The notes under the pieces were generated by a model, which was not told the origin of the DNA, did no database searches, and saw nothing but the letters and a program-made list of their open reading frames with translations. The position numbers and the translations under genes are program-made. Of a stretch of DNA of 64,000 nucleotides, positions 12,007 to 22,064 are shown in pieces. Every line of letters starts with the position of its first letter. The first letter of the stretch is position 1. The stretch spans positions 2,304,963 to 2,368,962 of the forward strand of contig CM034234.1 of the NCBI GenBank assembly GCA_019916065.1, given 5' to 3'. The stretch is from Vitellaria paradoxa. Taxonomy: Eukaryota; Streptophyta; Magnoliopsida; Ericales; Sapotaceae.

Positions 12007-12596
12007 CTGTTTTGTTTATGATGCATGCTCATTCAAAAACAGTACCGCATGATTCTAGCATACAAACATCACAGTTAAACACAAAATTAGTTCCCATATC
12101 AAACGAATGACCGACAGTGCCGCATGTATAATAGTACCACATGTCTGCGGTACTATTTTGTTTAGGATGTATGCTCGTTCAAAAACTGTACCGCATGACT
12201 CTATAATGCAAACATCACAGTTAAAAACAAAAATAATTCACATATCAAACGAATGACCGACAATACCGCATGTATGATAGTACCACATGTCTACGGTACT
12301 GTTTTGTTTAGGATGCATGCTCGTTCAAAAACAATACCGCATGACTCTATAATGCAAACATCACAGTTAAATACAAAAATAGTTCACATATCAAACGAAT
12401 GACCGACAGTACCACATGTATGACAGTATCACATATCTGCAGTACTATTTTGTTTAGGATGCATGCTCGTTCAAAAACAGTACCGCATGATTCTAGCATG
12501 CAAACATCACAGTTAAACACAAAAATAGTTCACATATCAAACGAATGACCGACAGTATCATATGTATGACAGTACCACATGTCTGCGGTACTATTT
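12007..12596. repeat. Tandem repeat, four copies of a 146-bp unit
   Basis: The landmark 'gatgcatgctcgttcaaaaac' recurs at 12020, 12166, 12312 and 12458, giving a constant period of 146 bp. Each unit carries 'accgcatgactct', 'caaacatcacagtta', 'catatcaaacgaatgaccga' and 'tagtaccacatgtctgcggt'. Within a unit AGTACCGCA and TGCGGTACT are inverted, so each repeat can form a long-range stem. Copies differ by point substitutions mainly, with no length change. No ORF runs through the array. Confidence 0.9.
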
Positions 12597-13085
12597 CATA
12601 TTAGGCTATTGTAAAAATAGTAACAAATATACGTTTTAGGGGAAACTAAATACAAAATACAGTACCACAAAACCTGTTATTTGAAAGATAAACAAAAACC
12701 CTAAACAGTACCACACAATAAATATTTCAAACCCTCGATATGCGTTTAATCAAAAACCCTAAAGAGTACCTTAAATAAAAAATAGTACCTGTTTAGTGCG
12801 GAGGACTGTAGAATGTGGATTTGCTAGGCAAAAACTTAGGGATCGATCGAGGATATTTTTGGAAGAAGTTTTGATTAGCTTTCAGATGGTTTGCAACGAA
12901 TTTAAAAAGTCACGGACGTTTCCAATAAAGTAGGGAGTTTCGAACGTGAGTGAAACAGGCGCGATGTCCTTTTTTGTCTTTTCACCACAAATTTAACTTA
13001 TTCACAAACAAATTTTATGGGTATGACTTAAATCCTTAAAAGGCCATAAATTGTGACCGGCCTCCAAAAATCCCAAAATAAAATA
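12597..13085. repeat. Dispersed GTACC-rich repeat next to the tandem array
   Basis: Contains several 'agtacc' motifs (12660, 12706, 12770, 12787) and ends with a block at 12960-13075 ('gcgatgtcctttttt', 'ttattcacaaacaaatttt', 'ggccataaattgtgaccgg') that closely resembles 49495-49605. The tandem array at 12007 and this block are probably parts of one mobile-element family. Non-coding. Confidence 0.5.
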
Positions 13086-13606
13086 TCAAAGCATTGCGAA
13101 AATTGATACCTGCCTCTTTATATTGTTTTCGAATCATTGATTTGTAGATAAAAAAAAAAGACGAATATAAAATTGAAATTGCTTTAATTTACTTGATTGG
13201 ATCGGGCCATGAACAATTTATATGAGAGTACTTTAGTATTTTGAAATAGAGTTGCTTTTTGCTAATAAAGTAGTCATTGCTACTGTTTTGGAATTAGCTG
13301 GTGCCGGCTAGAGGAGCAGTTTAATGGAAGGCAATGCTAGCTGCAGCAGGTGGTGTACACCTTTGTTTCTACAGATGGCCTTTAATATTTCTAGAGTAAA
13401 TGCCGCTAAAGTGTATCCTTGCGTTATGTCATACTGGTTGACAAAGTTGTTGTAGCTGGAGTCTCTTTTTATCTTTGGCTGATATATTGTAACATCTTGT
13501 GCTTTTGTCTACACATGTTTGGATGACCTTTATCTCCTATGTTGGCAATGATAGATATGATTCATATTCGTGTTCAGCTTGTGGTATGCCTCATGATAAA
13601 TTGTGC
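13086..13606. other. Non-repetitive stretch left of the CACTA element; possible gene relic
   Basis: Positions 13280-13606 have a more balanced base composition than the surroundings and none of the repeat motifs seen elsewhere. Short open frames are interrupted by stops in every frame, and no protein family was recognised. It may be a 3'-UTR or exon remnant cut off by the CACTA insertion at 13610. No matching continuation was recognised on the far side at 21105. Confidence 0.3.
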
Positions 13607-13648
13607 TGACACTACTAAAGATTGGGTGAATGGCGAGTGGAAACCTCG

Positions 13649-13830
13649 GGCGACCGCTTTAAGCGGTCGCTAGACGAGTATTAGCGACCGCTTAAGGCGG
13701 TCGCTTAAACTGCTGTCGCTAATCCCGTGCAGCAAGGTATCGACGATGAAAAAATTCGCGTGACCGCTTTAAGCAGTCGCTAATACTCTTCTAGCGACCG
13801 TATTAGTGACCGCTTAAAGCGGTCGCTGAT
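13649..13830. repeat. Left subterminal repeats of the CACTA element
   Basis: At least six copies of GCGACCGC or its complement, several paired head-to-head (gcgaccgctttaagcggtc at 13650). In CACTA elements such repeats bind the TNPA-type protein. Followed by a GC-rich stretch (13850-13960) with many 'gccg' motifs and CT tracts, a likely transposon promoter or leader region. Confidence 0.8.
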
Positions 13831-16015
13831 GCTCTAATTATATTAGGCAGAACGCCTCCCTCTTTTTCCTCTTCCTCCCTCGCGCTCTCTCTTCTCCCCC
13901 CCCTCTGCCGTGCCGGAGGTGCCCCGCTGTTGCCGCCGCTGCCGTTGCCGGAGGTCTCTTTCTTTCCTCTCTTGCTCTGTCTCTCTCTCTCTAATAAACA
14001 TGCACTAATATTTTTTTTTTGTTTATTATAGTTTTTTTGGAGGCTGAGTCAACACTACACCAAGTTTGAAATTTTTTTTTTTAGTTTGAAATTTTTTTTT
14101 CTATTTTCTGTATTTTTCATGTTTATTGTTGGATAAATGTAAATAATTTTTTTTTGTTTTTGTGGTTGGGGGTTTGATGATTATCTATACATGCATGTAT
14201 GTATTATTGTTTGTTTAATTTTTTTTTTATTTTAGTTACTTGTTAACTTGTTTATTTCATGTGTATACTGTGTAATATTTTTTTTTATGTATGTTGCTGT
14301 TGTTTTTAATTTTTTTTAATTCGCTGTTTTTTTTGTTTGGTGTTTTTTTTTCTGTATTTTTTATTTGCTGTTTTTTTAATATTCTATTTTTTAATTTTAT
14401 TTTATAAAAATTGGTATGTTGGAAGAAAAAAAAGAGATTTTAGAAGAAAAATTTAGTGAGTGGGAAAAATTGTTGTGTTTTGTGCGGTGAGTAAAAAATT
14501 TATATTTTATTATCTTGTAATTTGTGTTTATAGAAATTTATAAAATTTTGTATTATTTTGCTGTACTCCAAAAGTTGCCAGTATAGACGATAAATTTAAA
14601 GGATTTGGGGGAGTTATGTAAATTTCATAATTTGTAAGTTATACCGTTAAATTAAAATTTAATGATTTAAATTAATTTAAATTTTTTAATTAAATAATAT
14701 AACTGTATCTGTAATATTGAATTAAAATTCAATAATTTTAAAATTCTGAGGATACCCTGAAATTCTCAGAATTTCAAAATTCTGAAGATAGAATTAGAAC
14801 GTTAGAATAAAATGAAATAAAAAAATACTTATTTAATTTTTTATTTAATTATTAAGATTAAAATTATAAAAATATAATGAATATTTAAATTCTTATAATT
14901 TAATTACATATTTTTAATATGATAGGTAAAATATAACAAAAATTATTAAATCAATTTTGAAAAATTATAAAAAAAATTATTTTAGAACTTGACTACGAGC
15001 TAAAAAAAAATGAGGGACTTAGAGATAAAATAGTCATTTTATAATTTTACTAAAATTAAGTTACTTGATATTAAAATAGTTATTTACTATTAACTTAAAT
15101 CATAATTGTTAAATTGATTTATTATTAAAATGAAAATAAATATTTTCTAAAATTAGAGATAATTATTTTCAAAACAATGATTTATTATCAAAATGAATGA
15201 TAATTTTATCATTCATTTAAAAATTTATTTATTACTAAAATATTTAATTAAAAATAAATGATTTTAAATTAATAATTCGTTATTAAAATGAATAATAATT
15301 TACTACTACAAAATTAAATGATGCGATTTAAATTAACAAACCATACGTATTTATTTGAATGTTTGTATTACAATTTAAGTTACAATACAAGATCATCAAT
15401 AATGATTTAAAAAAGTTAATATCAAAATCTTATATTGACAGTTATAACTGTGAAATTTTTAGTTAATTACTATTTTTTATGAATAAATATAAAATCCTAA
15501 CAGTCAATTATGTAAAATAATTAAAACTTAAAATAGTGAGACATTATATGTATTTATATAATTTAATTGTAACTAATACGAAATTGTAATATAAAATTTT
15601 ACCTTTATTTTTATTCCAAAATTATATCATCATAGTGAGATAATTTATTACCTTAACTTATTTTATCCCAACAGATTTATTTTGTTTTCTTTTTTTTTTC
15701 CCAAAAAAATACATTTTTAGATTGAAAGTTGCATTCTAGTAAATTAAAATTTTTAAATCTTCAATACATGAACTTGCACATGTGAAAAAATTTATTGTAC
15801 GTGGTGCATCATCCAATTAGACACCAAGAATAATAATTTATATAATTATACGTTTGAAATTTAAATTCTTTTATTCATGAAAATAAGTTTTTATCTAAAA
15901 AATACAATTTATTTTAATTTTTAAAATTTATTTATTTTTTTCATCACCAAATCATGCAAGCTAGCATAAATTATCTTAGATTAATCAACAGCAAATATGG
16001 TACCATAAATGTGGG
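13831..16015. other. CACTA interior without coding signal (5' half of TNP2 missing)
   Basis: After the GC-rich leader the sequence becomes T-rich (13990-14400) and then very AT-rich (14600-15950). The upstream domains usual in a TNP2 gene are not found here. Coding homology starts abruptly near 16016. Deletion of the gene's 5' part with filler sequence, or insertion of unrelated DNA, would explain this. Confidence 0.5.
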
Positions 16016-18370
16016 GCAACTCACAGTACGTGGCCTATACTGTTAGTTCCATATAATTTTCCACCTTAGCTGTGCATGAGGCAACCTTTTGTCATCCTAT
16101 CGACATTGATTGACGGACCTAAGGGTCCCGGGGATAAAATAGACATTTATATGCAACCATTGATTGAAGAGCTTAATGAATTATGGACTGATGGTGTGAT
16201 GACATTTGACTCAACAAGAAATGAAATGTTTAAACTACGGGTAGCATTACTATGGACAATTAACGACTTCCCGGCGTACACCAACTTATCTGGTTACAGC
16301 ACGAAAGGAGAGTTCGCATGTCCTTGTTACAATCAGAGCAAGAAGTCAACTTGGCTAAAGTATGGTAGAAAGTGGGCATACATGGGTCATAGACGCTTCC
16401 TACCTCCGTTGCATAGGTTTAGGAAGGACAGAGTCTCGTTTGACGGCACTCGGGAGTTCGGTCCGGCACCATGAGCAATGACTGGGGTCGAATTGCTGGC
16501 CCAGATAGAGTGGGAGCAAATTCGAACAGTATATGACTTTCAAGATCTGTTAGCCCCCCCGCTACCATCTATTTCTGGTGCAAATAGGAATCGAACCCAT
16601 AATTGGAAGAAGAAAAGTATTTTCTATGAGTTGCCCTACTGGAAAGACAACTTACTCAAGCACAACTTGGATGTCCAGCACATTGAGAAAAATGTTTGCG
16701 ATAATATATTGTGGACGATCCTTGGTGTTAAGGGGAAATCAAAGGATAATGCTAATGCTCGATGTGATTTGCAGGAGACGGGATTGAGAACTCCATTGCA
16801 CTTGCAGGCGGAAGAGTCCAACAGGGCATACATGTTACCTGCACAGTACACCATGAGCAAGGAGGAGAAGGATGCGTTCTTGTTAATTCTGAAAGGCGTG
16901 AAGGTACCTGATAGATATTGCTCGAATATTTCGAAGCGAGTCAACATGAGCGAACGGACGTTACAGGGTTTGAAAAGTCATGACAACCACGTCCTGCTTC
17001 AACAGTTGTTGCCTATAGCAGTAAAGAATTGTTTGCCTAATAATGTTGTGCAGCCGTTGATCGAGCTCAGTAATTTCTTCAGGCAGTTGTGTTACAGAGT
17101 AATCCGTACAGAAGATTTAAAGGGTCTGCAGGACAGGATTACTTTGACACTGTGTCATCTAGAGAAAATTTTTCTGCCGGTATTTTTTGATGTCATGGTT
17201 CACTTGACTATACACCTAACTGAAGAAGCCCGGCTTGGTGGCCCTGTCCAATTTAGGTGGATGTATCCGATCAAGCAGTATATGAATACATTGAAGAGGT
17301 ATATGCGGAACAAAGCTCGACCGGAGGCATCCATAGCGAAAGGATATTTGATGGATGAGTGCATAAATTTTTGTGCGGCATATCTAAATGATGATGTCCA
17401 AACGAAGTTTAGCAGGTTGGAGCAAATAAATGAAGGCCCTATTGGGGAAGGCACGTCATTTGATCTCAACCTCATCGAGTAGATCCAAGCTCATCGGTTC
17501 GTGCTCTTCAACACCCAATCAGTTGTGCCATTGACCCAGTAAGTCACGTTGTCGTAATAAAGAAAGTTAATTACATCATATTTGTAATAAAAATCGTGAT
17601 TATTCTCAATCCTGTTTGATTTGCATTGGAGGAGACACATAAATGAGCTGAAACAGAACATGCCTCGTGCAACAGACAATCAAATTCGAATGTCCCATTA
17701 TCAATGTTTTCATGACTGGTTTAAGAACTACGTACGTGTTAAATATTTTCATATGTTTTTATATGTTTTTCACATCACAATGAATTTGTGTTTAATTAAT
17801 TCATGATAATTTACATTTCATAGGTATACAATTTACGAAGTACTACGGATTCTATTTTGACCGATGAAATAAAATAGTTGGCTGATGATCCTTACACGAC
17901 AGCTCGACGTTTCACAGCTTGTGACATCAATGGGTTTCGATTTCGCATCAAGGAAGTAGATGATAGGCGAGCAACACAAAATAGTGGCATCGGTTCTCCA
18001 TCTGTTGACGGTGGTTACTATTACGGCCAACTGAATGACATTATTGAAATCGTTTACAATCGCGGTTTAAGATATTTATTATTCAAGTGTGTTTGGGCTG
18101 ATCCAATTCGCGGGGTTAAAGCTGATAAGTACCAATTTAAATAGGTCAATTTAAACAATTTGTTACATCGAGATGTACAAATAGAAGCTGAACCATACAT
18201 ACTGGCATCCATGGCAGAGCAAGTTTACTATGTTGGCGATCGAGCTGATCCCAACTGGCAAGTTGCAGTTAAAAGTCAAGGAGGGGGTGTACCAGATCGA
18301 CTGCGATGAGCCAGATATTGATCCATTCGCCCAACAAGCTCTTGACCAAGATGCAATTGTCTAACGTGAT
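16016..18370 (+). pseudogene. TNP2-like CACTA transposase relic (Transposase_21, DUF4218, DUF4216)
   Basis: Translated parts match the plant TNP2 family. The Transposase_21 part (16016-16600) shows 'LIDGPKGPGDKIDIYMQPL' and 'GEFACPCYN'. A DUF4218 part follows (about 16970-17400) with 'LTIHLTEEARLGGPVQFRWM'. After two introns (donors at 17541 and 17732, acceptor before 17824) comes a DUF4216-like part (17890-18300) with 'ITACDINGFRF'-type and 'LLFKCVWADP' motifs. The frame is broken by stops at 16067, 16472, 17480, 17875 and 18142, with no frameshift needed across 16016-17540. Several stops look like C-to-T or G-to-A changes of conserved codons. The N-terminal portion of the family is missing. 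The role in an active element is DNA cleavage and strand transfer at the CACTA ends; this copy is dead. Confidence 0.88.
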
Positions 18371-18533
18371 GAAGATGTTAATTGGGTTAGGGACACGGTC
18401 GAAGGAGATACGGTTGATTTACATACCTAATACACGGTTGTGTACTTTTTTATCCGAACAAGGTAGATTTTAAATTTATTTTTCTTTGTATTTGAAATTA
18501 TAATAAGTTTAAATTGTGAATAGTTAGGGAGCC

Positions 18534-20220
18534 ATGTTCGGACGCTCTAGGAGGAGAACTGGTCCTAGGACGATGGCTGAGCGTCTCGGGCTATCCTGTG
18601 CCGGGAGTAGCTCAGCAGATGCTGTCCCACCTTCACCCCCTATGTCCACGCGTCCTTCAGTGACTGATACAGATGCAGGTAAAGTTCTTCAATTTCGGAA
18701 TGTATCTTATCCAACAACAGTAGGTATATTCTATTGTTTTATCGTGTAACAATTTGTTTGAAACAGATTCTCCCACTCCGAACAGGCTTTCGAGGTCCGG
18801 CAGAGGGCCCTCGAAGGGATTGTCGCAGTGGAACTGCAGATCTCAGTGGATGACCGTTCAGTAGGATGACACGCTCCATCCGGTTGGGAAGGATGGACGG
18901 TCTCTGATTTCACAGCTCGGACATTTGGTCCGGAATCCGATTAGATTCCTGTTGACCACCCTCGAGTGGGATCGTTTCCCAGATTCTACGTTCGAGGGTC
19001 TATGGACTGAGGTACAGGTATGAAAATTTTATATTCTAATTGTACGTGGTTTATGTGCTGAAACTTGTAACAAATAATATTCTACAATTTGTCATTTTTA
19101 GGCCAATGTAGTTGATGTTCCTCCAGACTTCCGGGACGTTATGTTCGCCAAGTGTCGAAAGATGTGGAAGGATCATAAAAATAAGATTAAAGATAAATAC
19201 TGGAAAGGTCATGAGAATGACCCTGACATCCTCCAGCGGGTCCCACCGGGCGTTCTTCCCCACCAGTGGGCTGAGCTCGTCAGGTATTGGTCGAGTCCCG
19301 CGGCATAGGTGAGTAGATTGCGAGTTAATTATTTTTCCTTAAGTTTTGACGTTATCAAGCGTAAATTACAAAAAGTAATCGAAAAAAACTTAAAATAGGC
19401 GGAGGCCCAAAGGAACTCGGGAAATCGAGGATTGCAGGGGCCGGGGCACATGGAGGGGACTCGACACTTTTCTCATGTTCGCCACGAGGTAAAAACATGA
19501 GCTTATCACGCCAATAGCAACTTTTTTATTTATCTTTTTTAATGATAGTAAATTATTAACATATAATTTACCTTTCAACAGAGGACAGAGGAGGGCCTGA
19601 GGACAGATCGGATGTCCATGTGGTTGGCGACTCGACATACTGATTCGCCGGAGGTTCAGGCTATACAGGTAACAAATTTTAATATTTTGCCCAATCAACA
19701 TATAATTTAATTTTTTATTTAGATAATATAGTTAGTTATCTTGTTTTTTCTATTTCGGCTTGTTTGCATTAGGCGCAGTTTAATGCACGTCTAGACGAGC
19801 TGTCGCTAGATGAGAGGGAGTCTGAAGAGAGGAGGGACGAGATATTTTTCTCCATTATCGGACGCGATGGTCATGGATACACGCTTACGCGGGGCGTAGG
19901 TATTCCACGCCGATCCGTCGCACGAGCAGAATCATCTTCTCAGGCCAGACGTCGCGATCAGGATCTGTTGTAGACCTTTCGAGCTGAGATGGACGCCCGA
20001 GAGGCAGCACTTCGGGCCGAGATGATGGCTGAGAAGGAGAGGCGCATCTCTCAGAGTTAGAGCCATCACCTCCTCCTCCTCAGGTTAAAAATTTTATTTC
20101 TCGTTACTATTACTCATTGAAATTATATAAATTTATTTATTCATGTCTTCTTAATTATCACGTTCTAATTTCATTATTATTTCATTGTAGGACCCGGATG
20201 ATGGCGGATGGCCCTCTTGA
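18534..20220 (+). pseudogene. CACTA second gene relic, plant Transposase_24-like
   Basis: Starts with ATG at 18534 (MFGRSRRRTGPRTM). Exons read by eye: 18534-18678, 18767-19017, 19102-19308, 19399-19488, 19582-19668, 19773-20083 and about 20191-20220, each bounded by GT/AG. The third to sixth exons show the pattern of the Ptta/En/Spm plant transposase family: 'KMWKDHKNKIKDKYW', 'GVLPHQWAELVRYW', 'MSMWLATRHTDSPEVQ', and a charged helical segment near 19950-20060. Stops lie inside the second exon, at 19306, at 19972 and at 20058, so it is a pseudogene. In active elements this product corresponds to the TNPA/regulatory class that binds subterminal repeats. Exon borders are predictions. Confidence 0.8.
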
Positions 20221-20231
20221 ACTGATTAGGA

Positions 20232-20660
20232 TCTATTTGTATATATTTTTATCAGTACATTTATATATATTTTTGTTTTTGTATTTTGAACATTTGTATA
20301 TAATAAAATTTTATTTTAATTGTAATCTAATTTGATATTGTGTTTGTATATATAATCATAATTAGGAGATATGTTTTTTTTTATTGATTTTATGAAAAAT
20401 TTCATTAATTCCATGTGCAATTTAATAAATTAAATTTAATATAAATATTTATACATAAGTAATTAAATATAATAGTTATTATAAATAATTAATAACTATT
20501 AAATAAATAATCATTATAAATAAAAAATAAATTATTATTAAATCATTTTTTTAAATAATTTGATTTGTAAAATAAATTATTGAGATCTTATTATAACAAA
20601 ATTTAAATTATAATTATTGAGATTTTTAAATAATTTAAAATCTTTTAAAAAAAAATTACT
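20232..20660. other. AT-rich CACTA interior between genes and right subterminal repeats
   Basis: A/T-only sequence with 'ataaataattaataac' motifs, no ORF of interest. Likely the 3' untranslated and spacer part of the transposon. Confidence 0.5.
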
Positions 20661-20666
20661 TATAAT

Positions 20667-21082
20667 TAGCGATCGTACTTGGCGGTCGCTAATAGTCCAT
20701 TCGGGTCGCTAATATTCGTTGGTGCAAATGGTCATGGCTCCCGCGCGAAACTAATTGTGACTGCTATTCAGTATTAGCGACCGCCAACTACGGTCGCTAA
20801 TGATTCGCGCCATTTGGCGCCACTAGCAGGATCTTCGCGCCAAACAAACAGCGACCGTTTTTTAAGTATTAGCGACCGTTTTGAGCGGTCGCTAGTATCC
20901 CTACGTTTAAACTCGAGCAGTGGCAAGAGCGGTCGCAAATAATTTAGCGACCGTCAAAGCCGTCGCTAATACTTTTTAGCGACGACGCAAAAGCAACTCA
21001 TTTGACGCGGTCGTTAAGCCGTCGCTAATACTTTTAGCGACCGCTTTTTCACCTTTAGCGACCGTCTTTGACGGTCGCTAGT
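20667..21082. repeat. Right subterminal repeats of the CACTA element
   Basis: More than ten copies of TTAGCGACCG or CGGTCGCTAA in both directions, some as near-perfect hairpins (for example 'tagcgaccgtctttgacggt' near 21056). They mirror the left-end repeats at 13649-13830 but are more numerous and more varied, including 'gccgtcgctaatac' variants near 20960-21040. Confidence 0.82.
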
Positions 21083-21104
21083 TCCACAATTTCCACTAGT
21101 GTGA

Positions 21105-21701
21105 ATATTCTTTTCTTTCTTTATATAAATTTTTTTTCAGCTTCTCAAAAAGGAAAAAAAAGAAAAACAATAATTCATTTTTCCTTTGATCATTTTCCTT
21201 TTACTTAAAAAATTGAAAGTCGTTTTGAGTGAATATACCCATTAACTAGTTTTAAAGAAAGAAAATATATAAAATTTCCTGTGAATTTCTATTTTAAAAA
21301 TTATTGTGGAAATTAGTTTTATATCAAAATAAAACAGAATTATAATGGGTGCATATGCATATTTAAATAAGTAAAATAACTCTCAAATTTTGTTTTTTAT
21401 TTTAAATGATAATTAATGAGATAAAAATTATAAATAAATAAATAAATCATGTAGGGGTGAGATTTGAGAGTATCTCAAAGAGTAAAAGGCAACATAGAAG
21501 AATGAGAGCAAAAGGCAATATAGAGGAATGATAACATGTGAAAATAATTGAATCCAAAACAAAAGGCACGCATGGTGCATTTTGTAGTAATTTGGAAGGA
21601 AAACTCGTCTTTTGTTAGTTTTAGAATTCAAAAAACGTACAGATATCCAAAAATGGAACTTCCTTTAACAAAATAATCCAAAAACGGTGATGCCTGAATT
21701 T

Positions 21702-21739
<38 letters not shown>

Positions 21740-22060
21740 AGTGTAATTTAGAAACCATGAGTATTGATGAAATCAAGACTTATTTATATGCAATATACAC
21801 AGAGATTACAATGAAACATAGCCACACCCAAAAAAAGAAAAAATAAAAAAAAAATTACACTGAAACAACATATTGGGAGTTCTTATGGGCAAGGGAAAGG
21901 GAAAGGGAAATAGGCTACTTAGTAATAGCTAAATATATTGAACAGGACATACACTTCTACATTTTATTCTCGAATAATTAACACAGCAAATATAGATGAC
22001 TTGACCTAATTATTAGTTGATCCAAACAACAGGCGGCAGCAGCATCATGATAGTAGGAAT
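21105..22060. other. Intergenic region 3' of the DUF247 gene
   Basis: AT-rich, with a (TA)n tract at 21710-21737 and poly-A tracts near 21830-21860. A possible poly-A signal for the DUF247 gene (AATAAA on the minus strand) lies at 21963-21968, about 97 bp beyond its stop codon. No other gene recognised. Confidence 0.45.
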
Positions 22061-22064
22061 TAAT

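Larger units (their letters stand above)
13610..21101 (+). mobile_element. CACTA (En/Spm) DNA transposon, complete ends, decayed genes
   Basis: The left end reads CACTACTAAAGATTGGG from 13610. The reverse complement of the right end reads CACTAGTGGAAATTGTGG from 21101. Identical 3-bp flanks, TGA at 13607-13609 and TGA at 21102-21104, fit the 3-bp target duplication of CACTA elements. Both ends carry arrays of GCGACCGC/GCGGTCGC palindromic subterminal repeats. Inside are a TNP2-like transposase relic (16016-18370) and a Transposase_24-like relic (18534-20220), both on the plus strand. Total length 7492 bp. In-frame stops and a missing 5' half of TNP2 mean it cannot supply its own transposase, though the ends could still be substrates in trans. 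Confidence 0.9.

Noticed and set aside
12007..12596. CRISPR-like array
   Set aside because: The repeats are contiguous 146-bp units without unique spacers, in plant DNA; it is a minisatellite or satellite.
16636..17475. Minus-strand ORFs of 91-103 codons
   Set aside because: Antisense shadows of the TNP2-like coding region.
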